A DNA stretch of 64,000 nt from Curtobacterium sp. MCLR17_036 (GTDB lineage: Bacteria; Actinomycetota; Actinomycetes; Actinomycetales; Microbacteriaceae), in NCBI RefSeq assembly GCF_003234445.2, contig NZ_CP126269.1, positions 1,612,001-1,676,000 of the forward strand, given 5' to 3'. Both the position numbers and the translations under genes were made by a program. The notes beneath the pieces were generated by a model that ran no database searches, had not been told where the DNA came from, and saw only the letters and a program-made list of their open reading frames with translations. This document shows, piece after piece, positions 33,359 to 41,404 of this stretch. Each line of letters begins with the position of its first letter. Within the stretch, counting starts at the first letter, position 1.

Positions 33359-33910
33359 TCAGCGGTACTGCGGCGGCCAGTCGAACGGCGTCGGGAGCCG
33401 GGGGACCTCGCCGATCGTGGTGACGATGAGGACGACCTGCCGGCGGTCGGTGAGCGCGATCGACCGCGGGTTGCCGATGCGGCGGTGGCCGTCCACCCAC
33501 ACGGTCAGCTCGCCGCGGAGCCCGCCGACGTGCTCCGGACCGAGCGAGACGCCCCACTCATCGAAGAACTGCCCGAGCGTGAACGTCCGCTCGTCGGGGG
33601 ACTCCACGTGCACGATCCCCGAGGTGTCGTGCGTGTGGATCTCGGCGGCGAACCGCGCCTTCGCGGAGTGTCCGACGTTCGCCGGCACGGTGACCGGTTC
33701 GTCGCCGTCCAGGATCGTCAGGTGCGTGTGGACGTGCTCGGCCAGCCGCTCACCCCACACGTTCCGCAGACCCGCCGCCTCGGCCCGCGCGCTGAGGTCG
33801 GTCGGCCGCTCCCACGGTGGGGCGTCACGGGTCGTCACCGCACCGGGTGCGGCGCAACCGGCCAGCAGCAGGACCCCGGCCACCGCGACCGCGACGCTCC
33901 GGAGCCTCAC
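33359..33910 (-). CDS. His-rich lipoprotein of unknown function
   Basis: A 183-residue predicted lipoprotein (lipobox LLAGC). The outer domain has two histidine clusters, EHVHTHLTI and EIHTHDTSGIVHVES, then FTLGQFFDEWGV and a beta-rich end. The arrangement suggests a metal site, but no function is established for such proteins. I chose the GTG at 33910, which overlaps the aldo/keto reductase stop (GTGA), over an upstream start inside that gene. Co-translation with the reductase may be incidental. Confidence 0.72.
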   Translation of the reverse strand: MRLRSVAVAVAGVLLLAGCAAPGAVTTRDAPPWERPTDLSARAEAAGLRNVWGERLAEHVHTHLTILDGDEPVTVPANVGHSAKARFAAEIHTHDTSGIVHVESPDERTFTLGQFFDEWGVSLGPEHVGGLRGELTVWVDGHRRIGNPRSIALTDRRQVVLIVTTIGEVPRLPTPFDWPPQYR

Positions 33911-34887
33911 CAGCGGTCGTGGACGCTCGCGCGGAACCACGTGTCGTACAGGTCGTGCACGGTCGCGTCGAGGCCCTCGACCGGCGGCAGGTCACCGGCG
34001 GCCGCGTTCGACCGGGCCTGCTCCGGGTTGCGGGCGCCCGGGATGGCCGCGGTCACGCCGTCCTGCGCGATGATCCACGCGAGTGCCGCCTGCGGCACCG
34101 AGACGGCGTCGGGCAGGGACGCCGCGAAGGTCTGCGCCGCCCGCACGCCGTCGTCGTAGTCGACACCGCTGAAGGTCTCGCCCTGGTCGAAGGCCTCGCC
34201 GTGGCGGTTGTAGTTGCGGTGGTCGCCCTCGGCGAACGACGTTTCCGTCGTGTACTTGCCGGAGAGCAACCCCGAGGCCAACGGGACACGCGCGAGGATG
34301 CCGACCCCTGCCTCCCGGGCCGCCGGCAGGACGCGGTCCAGCGGCTTGAGCCGGAACGCGTTGAGGATGATCTGGACGCTCGCGACGCCGGGCCGGGCGA
34401 TCGCGGCGAGCGCCTGGTCCGCGGTCTCGACGCTGACGCCGTAGGCGGCGACCGAGCCGTCGGCGACCAGCGCGTCGAGCGCGTCGTAGACGGCGTCGTC
34501 CTCGTAGACCGGTGTCGGCGGGCAGTGCAGCTGCACGAGGTCGAGGGTGTCCTGCCGCAGGTTCGTGCGGGAGCGGTCGACCCACTCGCGGAAGTTCGCG
34601 GCCACGTAGTTGCCGGGGACCTGCTCGGCGCGACGGCCCATCTTCGTGGTGACCGTCAGCGGCACGTCCGGGTTCGCGGCACGCCACGCGCCGATGAGCT
34701 GCTCGCTGCGACCGTCGCCGTAGACGTCGGCGGTGTCGAACAGGGTGACGCCGGACTCGACCGAGGCGTCCATGACGGCGTCCGCGTCGGCGTCGGAGAC
34801 GGGACCCCAGTCACCGCCGAACTGCCAGGTACCGAGACCGATGGGGGAGACGGAGCGACCGGTGCGGCCGAGGGAGCGACTCTGCAT
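33907..34887 (-). CDS. aldo/keto reductase
   Basis: A 326-residue NADPH-dependent (beta/alpha)8 oxidoreductase. Tetrad residues: Asp and Tyr in DTADVYGDG, Lys in TTKMG and His in QLHCPP. The N-terminal IGLGTWQFGG strand pair is typical of the bacterial AKR group that includes general stress and sugar-related reductases. The ATG at 34887 has a leaderless -10 box TACGCT. The substrate is unknown. The His-rich lipoprotein gene overlaps its stop. Confidence 0.9.
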   Translation of the reverse strand: MQSRSLGRTGRSVSPIGLGTWQFGGDWGPVSDADADAVMDASVESGVTLFDTADVYGDGRSEQLIGAWRAANPDVPLTVTTKMGRRAEQVPGNYVAANFREWVDRSRTNLRQDTLDLVQLHCPPTPVYEDDAVYDALDALVADGSVAAYGVSVETADQALAAIARPGVASVQIILNAFRLKPLDRVLPAAREAGVGILARVPLASGLLSGKYTTETSFAEGDHRNYNRHGEAFDQGETFSGVDYDDGVRAAQTFAASLPDAVSVPQAALAWIIAQDGVTAAIPGARNPEQARSNAAAGDLPPVEGLDATVHDLYDTWFRASVHDRW

Positions 34888-34894
34888 GGGGCTG

Positions 34895-34900
34895 AGCGTA
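34895..34900 (-). promoter_or_regulatory. -10 box TACGCT, leaderless start
   Basis: It lies 7 nt before the ATG at 34887. Confidence 0.5.
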
Positions 34901-34937
34901 GTCAGGCGCGCACGAGCGGGGTTCAGTCGAGCGGGGT

Positions 34938-35471
34938 TCAGCCGATCGCGGTGACGCCGCGGCGCAGGAGCGCTCGCGCTGCCCGGGCGCGGGGGATGAC
35001 CCAGACGGCTGCCCACAGGGCCATCGCGCTCCACAGCAGGATGAGCATCGTCGTGATGAGCGTGCCGTGCTGGTCGCGCATCGACCAGGTCATCGCGATC
35101 CACAGCACGCCGAGGACGACCTTGCCCCAGCCGGCGCCCTCGCGGTCCGCCTGGGCCTGGACGAGCGGGATCCACTGCTCGGCCGGCACCCCCTCGGGCA
35201 CCCGGCCCTCGGCGATCCACTCACGGACGACGATCGACCGTTCGTAGCCGCCCTCGGCGCGCCAGGCACGGCGCTGCAGGACGACGGCGATCGCGGCTCC
35301 CGCCACCGCGGTCGGGATGCCGACCGAGACGAGGACCGTGGTGGTCGCCTCGGACCACGACGACAGGACCAGCATGACGAGCACCACGGCGAAGGCCGCG
35401 CCCGTCACTCCCGCACCGAGCAGGCGGAGCCGACCGGCTTCGTCGAGGACACCGACTCCGACACCGTTCAC
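34938..35471 (-). CDS. membrane protein of unknown function
   Basis: A 177-residue protein with two helix pairs (about residues 17-65 and 118-160) separated by a hydrophilic segment of about 50 residues with Trp (REWIAEGRVP, EQWIPLVQAQ). Basic residues at the end suggest a cytoplasmic C-terminus. No family is recognised. The GTG start has a leaderless box TACCCT. It stands alone between the reductase and the SatD-type pair. Confidence 0.65.
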   Translation of the reverse strand: MNGVGVGVLDEAGRLRLLGAGVTGAAFAVVLVMLVLSSWSEATTTVLVSVGIPTAVAGAAIAVVLQRRAWRAEGGYERSIVVREWIAEGRVPEGVPAEQWIPLVQAQADREGAGWGKVVLGVLWIAMTWSMRDQHGTLITTMLILLWSAMALWAAVWVIPRARAARALLRRGVTAIG

Positions 35472-35478
35472 GAGGGAG

Positions 35479-35484
35479 AGGGTA
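35479..35484 (-). promoter_or_regulatory. -10 box TACCCT, leaderless start
   Basis: It lies 7 nt before the GTG at 35471. Confidence 0.5.
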
Positions 35485-35525
35485 CCCGCGCCGGCCGGGA
35501 CGGCGGTGGTCGGACGGGGTCGGTG

Positions 35526-36407
35526 TCAGCCGCGAGCGAGCAGCCAGCAGAGGCCGGCCGCGGCGAAGGCCATCGACCAGCTCACCAGGCTGCCGATGAG
35601 GAAGTACTCCGCCTGGTACCCGGTCGTCTCACGCCGGATCTCGGGGAACCGCACGATGCCCTTCGCGGCGATGAGCGCCGCCACCACCGGGAAGGCACCG
35701 GCCAGGGCGAATCCCGCGAGCAGCAGCCGTTCGATCGGACCGATCATCCGGCCGCCCTTCAGGGTGACCGAGCCGGGGGACCGCTCGCCCGTACCCTGTC
35801 CGTCGTCCCCGGGCAGGCGCGGCGTCCGGAGGCGGAGGAAGCGCAGGCGTGCGGGACGCGTGGCCGTCGGATCGGGGTGCGCGTCGGGTGCGAGCCCCGG
35901 CGGCAGCGCCTGGGCGACCACCACGTTCGCGGAGTCGACCAGGAACAGCGCCGAGCCGACACCGCCGACGACCGCGGCGAGGGGGACGCTCCCGACGAAC
36001 GCCGGACCGGCGTCCCGCTGCCAGTCGACCACGAAGCCCGACGCGTCCGGGAACGGCGCCCACAGCAGCAGCGCGACGACGGCGACGGCGAGCAGGACCG
36101 CCGGCCACGACCCGGACCGCCGCCAGCGGGGGAGGCGAGTCGCGGCAGCAGCGTGGTCGTCCTCGTCCTCGTCGTCGTCCGCGCGGACCGGGAACGTCGT
36201 CGCGACCCAGAGCGCTGCCAGCACGACCACGACGAGGACGGCCCACGTCGGCAGGCCGAGGCCCGCGGCCGCGACGACGACCACACCGGCCCACAGGACG
36301 ACGACGACCGAGGTGGTCACCACCCGCCGCCGCGCCGGACCACCACCGGCGCGCGCCCGGACCACGTCGGCGAGCCCGACGAGGGCCAGGAGGACCCCGG
36401 CGAGCAT
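35526..36407 (-). CDS. membrane protein with DUF3307-like C-terminus
   Basis: A 293-residue integral membrane protein. Helices at the N-terminus and around 45-65 and 90-150 are separated by acidic (DDDEDEDD) and Arg-rich loops. The C-terminal ~95 residues match the DUF3307 pattern: GRMIGPIERLLLAG, IAAKGIVRFPE and AEYFLIGSLVS. DUF3307 proteins are usually partnered with SatD-type regulators, as here. The start codon overlaps the regulator stop (TGATG). Function unknown; a membrane stress or phage-linked role has been suggested for some relatives only by context. Confidence 0.72.
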   Translation of the reverse strand: MLAGVLLALVGLADVVRARAGGGPARRRVVTTSVVVVLWAGVVVVAAAGLGLPTWAVLVVVVLAALWVATTFPVRADDDEDEDDHAAAATRLPRWRRSGSWPAVLLAVAVVALLLWAPFPDASGFVVDWQRDAGPAFVGSVPLAAVVGGVGSALFLVDSANVVVAQALPPGLAPDAHPDPTATRPARLRFLRLRTPRLPGDDGQGTGERSPGSVTLKGGRMIGPIERLLLAGFALAGAFPVVAALIAAKGIVRFPEIRRETTGYQAEYFLIGSLVSWSMAFAAAGLCWLLARG

Positions 36408-37051
36408 CAGCGGCCCCCGTCGGCGAGGACGCGCAGGCCCTCGACCACGGCGGCGACACCGGAACGCTGCACCGACTGGGACACCGCCGACGGGGTGATG
36501 CCCTCGGCCGCCGCGATCTGCGCCTGGGTGCGGCCCTGCAGCAGACCGAGGGCGACCCGTCGCGCACGCGGGGTCAGCCGTGACAGGACGTGGTCGCGGC
36601 TGAGGAACCAGGCGTCGACCAGCCGCTCGGTCGGGCCGAGCCGGTCCTCGGAGTCGTGGTACCAGGACCGCAGGAACGGGGTCCGGCCGTCCTCGCGGCG
36701 GTGGGTCTCGTTGATGGCGTCGCGGGCCGACCACCATCCCGGGCCGTCCTGCAGGGGACCGACCGCGCCGTCGCCGATCGCCCGGACCGGCCCCCGCCCG
36801 ATGCCGAGGCGGACCTGCACCGTCGGCGGCAGGGCGAGGATCGCGGCCGTCGTCGCCACGAGGGCGTCGGCCAGCGTGGCGTAGACGGTCTGGAACTCGT
36901 CGCCGACGGTGGCGCGCAGCGGATCGAGCGCGTCGACGTCCGCGGTACGGTCGAAGGCGGCCTCGACCGCGTGCTGGGCGGCGGCCCGGTCGTCGAGCTT
37001 GCGGGAGTCGACCAGGTCGACGATCACGGCGAACACCGAGGTCTCGGACAT
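36407..37051 (-). CDS. SatD family regulator-like protein
   Basis: A 214-residue cytosolic protein of the SatD family. The N-terminus VFAVIVDLVDSRKLDDR and GDEFQTVYA followed by RLGIGRGPVR resemble a nucleotidyl-cyclase-like fold. The C-terminal ~55 residues hold a sigma70-region-4-like helix-turn-helix (RTQAQIAAAEGITPSAVSQS), so DNA binding is likely. The ATG start has a leaderless -10 box. It is the first gene of a two-gene operon with the membrane partner downstream. Confidence 0.8.
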   Translation of the reverse strand: MSETSVFAVIVDLVDSRKLDDRAAAQHAVEAAFDRTADVDALDPLRATVGDEFQTVYATLADALVATTAAILALPPTVQVRLGIGRGPVRAIGDGAVGPLQDGPGWWSARDAINETHRREDGRTPFLRSWYHDSEDRLGPTERLVDAWFLSRDHVLSRLTPRARRVALGLLQGRTQAQIAAAEGITPSAVSQSVQRSGVAAVVEGLRVLADGGR

Positions 37052-37057
37052 GGGTTA

Positions 37058-37063
37058 AGCGTA
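37058..37063 (-). promoter_or_regulatory. -10 box TACGCT, leaderless start
   Basis: It lies 6 nt before the ATG at 37051. Confidence 0.5.
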
Positions 37064-37122
37064 GACCTTCATTTCGGCGAAAGTAAGGCGTGGGCTGAAC
37101 GGGGATCGATCTTCCGTTCCCG

Positions 37123-37128
37123 TAGGAT
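37123..37128 (+). promoter_or_regulatory. -10 box TAGGAT of tRNA-Val
   Basis: It lies 8 nt before the first base of the tRNA, the expected spacing for a transcript starting next to the mature 5' end. Confidence 0.5.
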
Positions 37129-37136
37129 CGACGCGA

Positions 37137-37209
37137 GGGCCTTTAGCTCAGCTGGTAGAGCGCCACGTTTACACCGTGGATGTCGTCGGTTCGATCCCGG
37201 CAGGGCCCA
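37137..37209 (+). tRNA. tRNA-Val (TAC)
   Basis: A 73-nt cloverleaf. Acceptor GGGCCTT pairs with AGGGCCC, the anticodon stem CCACG/CGTGG encloses TTTACAC with anticodon TAC, and the T-loop is TTCGATC. Discriminator A is followed by CC only. Genes after it look strain-variable, but I found no repeat of its 3' end downstream. Confidence 0.96.
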
Positions 37210-37437
37210 CCATGGGAGCGGTGACCATCCGCCGACCTCTCGTTCGAGACGCCGGCGATGACTGGGTCCACGGGGCTGCCATCTGGGGGCGTCAGCGTCC
37301 GCACGCTCTCCCCGCAGCGCGTCGAGCATCGGACCTCGAAGCCGCGGTTCTGGGCAGGATCGGATCGCGGAACGAGGTCCGCACCCGACTCCGGCGATGC
37401 CTCCGGTGCTCGCGCTGTGGTTGCGGCGCCGGGTTCG

Positions 37438-37443
37438 TAGACT
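37438..37443 (+). promoter_or_regulatory. -10 box TAGACT, leaderless start
   Basis: It lies 7 nt before the ATG at 37451. Confidence 0.5.
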
Positions 37444-37450
37444 GCTGCGC

Positions 37451-38365
37451 ATGTGGCCGACCGTGGAGGCATGGCGGAGCACCGTTCCCGAGCTCCTCGC
37501 CTGCGCGGTGGCCCGTTGGGGCCTGACGCTCGGGCGCGTGCACGTCGGCGGGAGCGCGTCGCACGTGGTCTCCGTGCGCACCGCCACCGGACGAGATGCG
37601 GTCCTGAAGCTCTCCTTCCCGCATCGTGAGGCGCGTGACGAGGCTTCGGCGCTTCGTTGGTGGGACGGCTCAGGGGCGGTTCGACTGCTCGAGGGTGACC
37701 TCGACGATCCGTTCGTGCTGTTGCTCGAACGGTGCGATCCGGGCGTGCGGCTGGCCGACCGGCACGATCTGTCGCCGGAACGCCGGCTGTCGATCGCCGC
37801 GACTGCACTCACCCGGTTGTGGTCCCGCACAGCGTCCAGCGATCCCGGCACGACCACGATGCCCGTCCCGTCCAGACCGTTCGAGCGTGTGGCCGACGTC
37901 ACCGCCGAGTGGGCCGACCTCGTCGAGGAGCGCGTGCGCACACTCCGGCCAGATCTCGACCTCGTCGCGGTCGCTCGTGGAACGGCGCTGCTTCGTGAGC
38001 TCCCCGTGACGGCCCCTCGGACTGTGGTCGTGCACGGCGACTACAACCCCGGCAACCTCCTCACCGCGACGCGAGAGCCGTGGCTCGTCATCGATCCGAA
38101 ACCCATGGTCGGCGACCCGGCGTACGACCTGGGCCCGATGCTCATGCAGATCGACGACCCCTTCGCGCTCCGGGACACCGAGGGGCACCTGCGGGCTCGC
38201 ATCTCGTTGCTCGCCGACATGACCGGAGAGTCACCGGTCCGGATCGCCGCCTGGTGCGTGGCACGCCTCGTCGAGTCGTCGCTCTGGTACGTCAGCCGGT
38301 CTGAACCAGCGGCAGCGCGCGACACCATCGAGCGTGCGATGGTGCTCGACGCACTCGTCGTCTGA
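37451..38365 (+). CDS. aminoglycoside/hydroxyurea-type phosphotransferase (APH(6)-like)
   Basis: A 304-residue small-molecule kinase of the APH_6_hur family (streptomycin 6-kinase and hydroxyurea kinase relatives). VLKLSFPHREARDEASALRW is the ATP-binding lysine region, VVHGDYNPGNLL the catalytic loop, and VIDPKPMVGDPAYDLGPML the metal-binding Asp motif typical of this subfamily. I prefer the ATG at 37451, 7 nt after a -10 box, over a longer frame. Whether it modifies an antibiotic or a metabolite cannot be told; chromosomal actinobacterial copies often give no resistance. Confidence 0.85.
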   Translation: MWPTVEAWRSTVPELLACAVARWGLTLGRVHVGGSASHVVSVRTATGRDAVLKLSFPHREARDEASALRWWDGSGAVRLLEGDLDDPFVLLLERCDPGVRLADRHDLSPERRLSIAATALTRLWSRTASSDPGTTTMPVPSRPFERVADVTAEWADLVEERVRTLRPDLDLVAVARGTALLRELPVTAPRTVVVHGDYNPGNLLTATREPWLVIDPKPMVGDPAYDLGPMLMQIDDPFALRDTEGHLRARISLLADMTGESPVRIAAWCVARLVESSLWYVSRSEPAAARDTIERAMVLDALVV

Positions 38366-38478
38366 TCCGACCGCTCAGCCGCGGGGAGGCGCTGCGAACC
38401 GCGCCCTCTGTCTCTGTCAAGAGCATCTCGCTGGCCGATCCATTGACGAGACAGGTCCTCCTGCGGGATGTTCGTGGC

Positions 38479-38805
38479 ATGCGTGAGTGGAACGGTCTCC
38501 AGATCCCGGTGGCTGATCTGCGTCTCGTGTTCGATCGGATCCTTGCGCACGTCGAGCGTGTGAACGGGGAGTCGGTCGTGCTGCGTGAGGACTACTTTTA
38601 CTCGTTACCCACTCCGGATCTGTACGACGTGTCGAGCGACCCACCCGAACCCACGATCGGGCAGTTGACCGAGTCGTGGGACAACCTGACGTCGGCGATG
38701 GACGCGGATCGGACGGTGATGTGGGAACTCGTGTGGCTCGGCGACGTCCTACGAGCCATCGGGCATCTCCTGCCCGACGGCGAGCAGCGTTCGACAGACC
38801 GGTAG
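38479..38805 (+). CDS. small hypothetical protein
   Basis: A 108-residue soluble acidic protein starting MREWNGLQIPVADLRLVFDR, with DYFYSLPTP, SDPPEPTIGQLTESWDNL and a final LVWLGDVLRAIGHLL helix. Similar short proteins recur in Actinobacteria without assigned function; this is from memory of the pattern and no search was made. The start is uncertain: ATG 38479 is preferred and a frame from 38443 is possible. A CCGATCGG motif abuts its stop codon. Confidence 0.6.
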   Translation: MREWNGLQIPVADLRLVFDRILAHVERVNGESVVLREDYFYSLPTPDLYDVSSDPPEPTIGQLTESWDNLTSAMDADRTVMWELVWLGDVLRAIGHLLPDGEQRSTDR

Positions 38806-38911
38806 CCGATCGGTCGCTGAGACAGCATCAGGACCGTCACTCGCGGCCGCCGCCGATCGCGCGACCCGCTCCCAGCCGTTGCGACGCCGTCGAGCGGTTG
38901 CCCGAGCAGGG

Positions 38912-39436
38912 TCACGCCCAGTTCACGGCGGTGATGACGCGCCGGGCGACGCTGTCCAACGGTTCGGAGGACACGTCGATCGTGATGCTCGCTGCGTTCT
39001 CCTCGTCGAGGATCCCATCCAACTGCCCGCTCCGGGACAGGTGCCAATCTCGCTCGTCGCCGGGCTCGTGCCGTTCCAGAAGGCGCTCTCGCACGCGATG
39101 CAGGTCGACTCGGAGACGAACGAGGACGACCGGACAGCCGAGCGCCTCGCTGTACCGCTGCAGCGCTCCCGCACCCTCGACCACCCCGGCTACGACGAAC
39201 CGAGCCACGCCAGCGCGACGGTAGTTGTCCGACACCGAACGAAGGTTCGCGGCTTCGACAGCGGTGTTGAACGGGTCATCGGGCGGGGCTGGCCAGCATC
39301 GCCGGAGCTCGTCGAGGTCGATGACGGCGTGCGGCACCTGCGAAGCGCGCAGGAGTCGACCGACCGCGTAGGCCGTGGAGGTCTTCCCGGACCCGACGGT
39401 GCCGGTGATGAGCACGCACGTCGCCAGCTTCGACAT
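38912..39436 (-). CDS. small P-loop kinase-like protein
   Basis: A 174-residue nucleotide-binding protein with Walker A GTVGSGKTS near the N-terminus, then HAVIDLDELRRCW in the position of a substrate-binding acidic motif and an Arg-rich lid (RVRERLLERHEP). The fold resembles APS/shikimate-type small-molecule kinases or Zeta-like kinases. The substrate is unknown. The ATG at 39436 is favoured by a -10 box 7 nt upstream. It is not obviously linked to its neighbours. Confidence 0.75.
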   Translation of the reverse strand: MSKLATCVLITGTVGSGKTSTAYAVGRLLRASQVPHAVIDLDELRRCWPAPPDDPFNTAVEAANLRSVSDNYRRAGVARFVVAGVVEGAGALQRYSEALGCPVVLVRLRVDLHRVRERLLERHEPGDERDWHLSRSGQLDGILDEENAASITIDVSSEPLDSVARRVITAVNWA

Positions 39437-39443
39437 GATCGCC

Positions 39444-39449
39444 ACCCTA
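39444..39449 (-). promoter_or_regulatory. -10 box TAGGGT, leaderless start
   Basis: It lies 7 nt before the ATG at 39436. Confidence 0.45.
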
Positions 39450-39520
39450 GAGTAGGGACTGGGCAACGAGGCGGCTGCTGGCAGGGTGCCACTGGGAACG
39501 TGGTTGAGCAGAATGTCCCG

Positions 39521-39831
39521 TCAGCGGGTGGTCGAGCGGACGGAGCACTCCTCGGGCTGCTGGTCGACCGATCGTCCCTCCCGGCTATTGCGGCAGAGTG
39601 GATGCATGTTCGGCGCAGCGCCCGGAACGTTCCACTTCCATCGCAGGCACCGTGAAGCGGTCATGTGGTGAAAAGGCCACCACCCGTCCGCTGGAACGAG
39701 AACGTACCGGTAGGAGCAGCCGTGTTCGTCTTCGACGACCACCCGACCACCCGACCGCAAGACCGGTCCCGGGCGTCGTGATCGCCGTGGGCCGGTACCG
39801 GCTGGGCGCCCTCACGGCTGAACAAGCCCAT
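39521..39831 (-). pseudogene. small gene split by an 8-bp tandem duplication
   Basis: An ATG at 39831 behind GGGAGG opens a frame MGLFSREGAQPVPAHG... that loses sense near 39755. A second frame continues as VVVEDEHGCSYRYVLVPADG and ends at 39521. The break coincides with CCACCCGA repeated twice in tandem (39739-39754). Removing one 8-bp unit joins both frames into one protein of about 100 residues. No family is recognised. This fills most of the 39437-39949 gap; the rest looks empty. Confidence 0.45.
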
Positions 39832-39949
39832 CAGCCTCCCGGGACCGAAATGCAACTCTTCGCACAGCAGCTCGCGAGAACCACTACCCGGACATGCCTT
39901 CGGATGCTGTCACCGAGATCGCTGTCGAGCCGCCTCGCTGACCGATCCT

Positions 39950-40729
39950 CTACCTGTCGATCCGTGCGAGCCAGTCGCAGATCAGGGCGGCGGTGATCCC
40001 GGGTTGCTCGAGGTGCACGTTGTGTCCAGCACCGTCGAGGACGACGAAGCTCCCTCGCGGGTAGTGGTCACGGAGTGCGAGCCCGTCCTCGTAGCCGACG
40101 ACGTCGTCCTGCCGACCGAACAGGTGCAGGGCCGGAGCGGTGAACGGTTCCGGATGGAGTTCCTCCGGCACGGCGTCCAATGCGTAGTCGGCGGCGATGC
40201 GGTCCATCACCGCAGGGTCGGCGCCACGGAGACCGGGCAGCACGTACCGCTCGAACGCTGCGAACGCTGCGGCGTCCTGGATGACGCTGACCTCCGCGAA
40301 TGCTTCTCGCGCGTCGCCCGCGGCTTCGAGGACGGACGGTTCGGTGTGCAACACGGTGCGCTTGGGGACGGCGCGGTCTGCATGTGTCGGCTGCACGACA
40401 CCTGCCAGGGTCGCGACGCCGAGGATGTGGTCGCGGCGTTCGTGGGCGACGTGTCGGGCGATCATGCCGCCGAAGGAGTTCCCGATGACAGCGAAGGGCT
40501 CGTCGCCGAGGTGGGCGTCGATGTCGGCGAGTACCTCGGCGGCCACGTCGGCCGCGCTCTTCGCGGTTGCGGTCGCCGAGGCGGCTTCAGCCCATGGCAG
40601 GTCGAGGAACACCAGCCGCCACGGCAGGTCCTGAACCGCATCCGCCAGCGGCAGCATGATGCGGTGGTCCACCCCGAAACCGTGGAGCGCGACAAGAGGA
40701 CGACCAGAACCAAGAACTCGCGCGATCAC
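39950..40729 (-). CDS. alpha/beta-hydrolase
   Basis: A 259-residue alpha/beta-hydrolase. Oxyanion strand VALHGFGVDHR, nucleophile elbow GNSFGGM, acid FGRQDDVVG and His in GAGHNVHLEQPG give a complete triad. The helical cap spans about 110-190. GTG start at 40729, 6 nt after a TAGTCT box. Substrate unknown. Codon third positions are somewhat less G+C-rich than in the core genes, as in the surrounding 38-41 kb. Confidence 0.85.
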   Translation of the reverse strand: MIARVLGSGRPLVALHGFGVDHRIMLPLADAVQDLPWRLVFLDLPWAEAASATATAKSAADVAAEVLADIDAHLGDEPFAVIGNSFGGMIARHVAHERRDHILGVATLAGVVQPTHADRAVPKRTVLHTEPSVLEAAGDAREAFAEVSVIQDAAAFAAFERYVLPGLRGADPAVMDRIAADYALDAVPEELHPEPFTAPALHLFGRQDDVVGYEDGLALRDHYPRGSFVVLDGAGHNVHLEQPGITAALICDWLARIDR

Positions 40730-41404
40730 CCAGCAAGACTATGAGCAGCGAACACATGTCGCGAGTGAGTGGCGCTCGTGATTGTCCGCTGATGGAGCGG
40801 GTGTCGAGACAGGTCAGTGAACGTCGTCCGGACGCCGCAGTTGTGCGCTGAGGGAGTCGACGATCTGCTTCAGATGATGGTGGGTGGGTCGAGGACAAGC
40901 AGATCAGGACCTCTTGGTCCACCGCCGGGTGGGGCCCCGGCTTCACCATCCGGCGTCGCCCTCGCGGCGTTCACCTCTGCTCGCATCCCGGAGGTCGAAC
41001 CGAGCTATGGGAGGACTCTGGTCTGGTTGCTCAACACACGGAGGTGACGTCTCCATCGAGGTGACGTCTCCACCGAGGCTGAGCAGTGGTTCTCGGGGCC
41101 GGACCGGTCCGTTCATCCGGCGAGTCGTTCGCTCAGGCGAGGAGTGGGACGTGGCGAACGGACCGATCGTCGGCGAAACCCTGTGGAGCGAGCTCGATCG
41201 CTGCGGCTGTGCGGTGCCGTCGTCTCGGGGAGCGCTCAGGGGTTCGTCGACGGCCGACCGGGTGAGTCGTGCCGCGGCAGTGCGCCTGCGTGATCTGCAC
41301 ATTCCGGACACGCACGGAGGTGGCACGGGCGACCGTCGGGATCGCACGACGGGCCACCGCGTCCGAGACCAAGTCCGGGCCGCCGCCCGGGAGAGGAGCA
41401 GACC
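40730..41404. other. 675-bp gap without a convincing gene
   Basis: I see no frame with family resemblance. It holds a degenerate copy of the GAGAC motif (near 40785-40800) and a 17-bp direct repeat GAGGTGACGTCTCCATC / GAGGTGACGTCTCCACC at 41041-41074, which is a candidate operator for the catalase gene 330 bp downstream. GGGAGAGGAGCAG at the end is the catalase ribosome binding site. Confidence 0.5.
40736..40741 (-). promoter_or_regulatory. -10 box TAGTCT, leaderless start
   Basis: It lies 6 nt before the GTG at 40729. Confidence 0.45.

Noticed and set aside
37451..38365. Call as a streptomycin resistance gene
   Set aside because: Family motifs fit but chromosomal actinobacterial homologues are often unrelated to resistance; only the family is supported.
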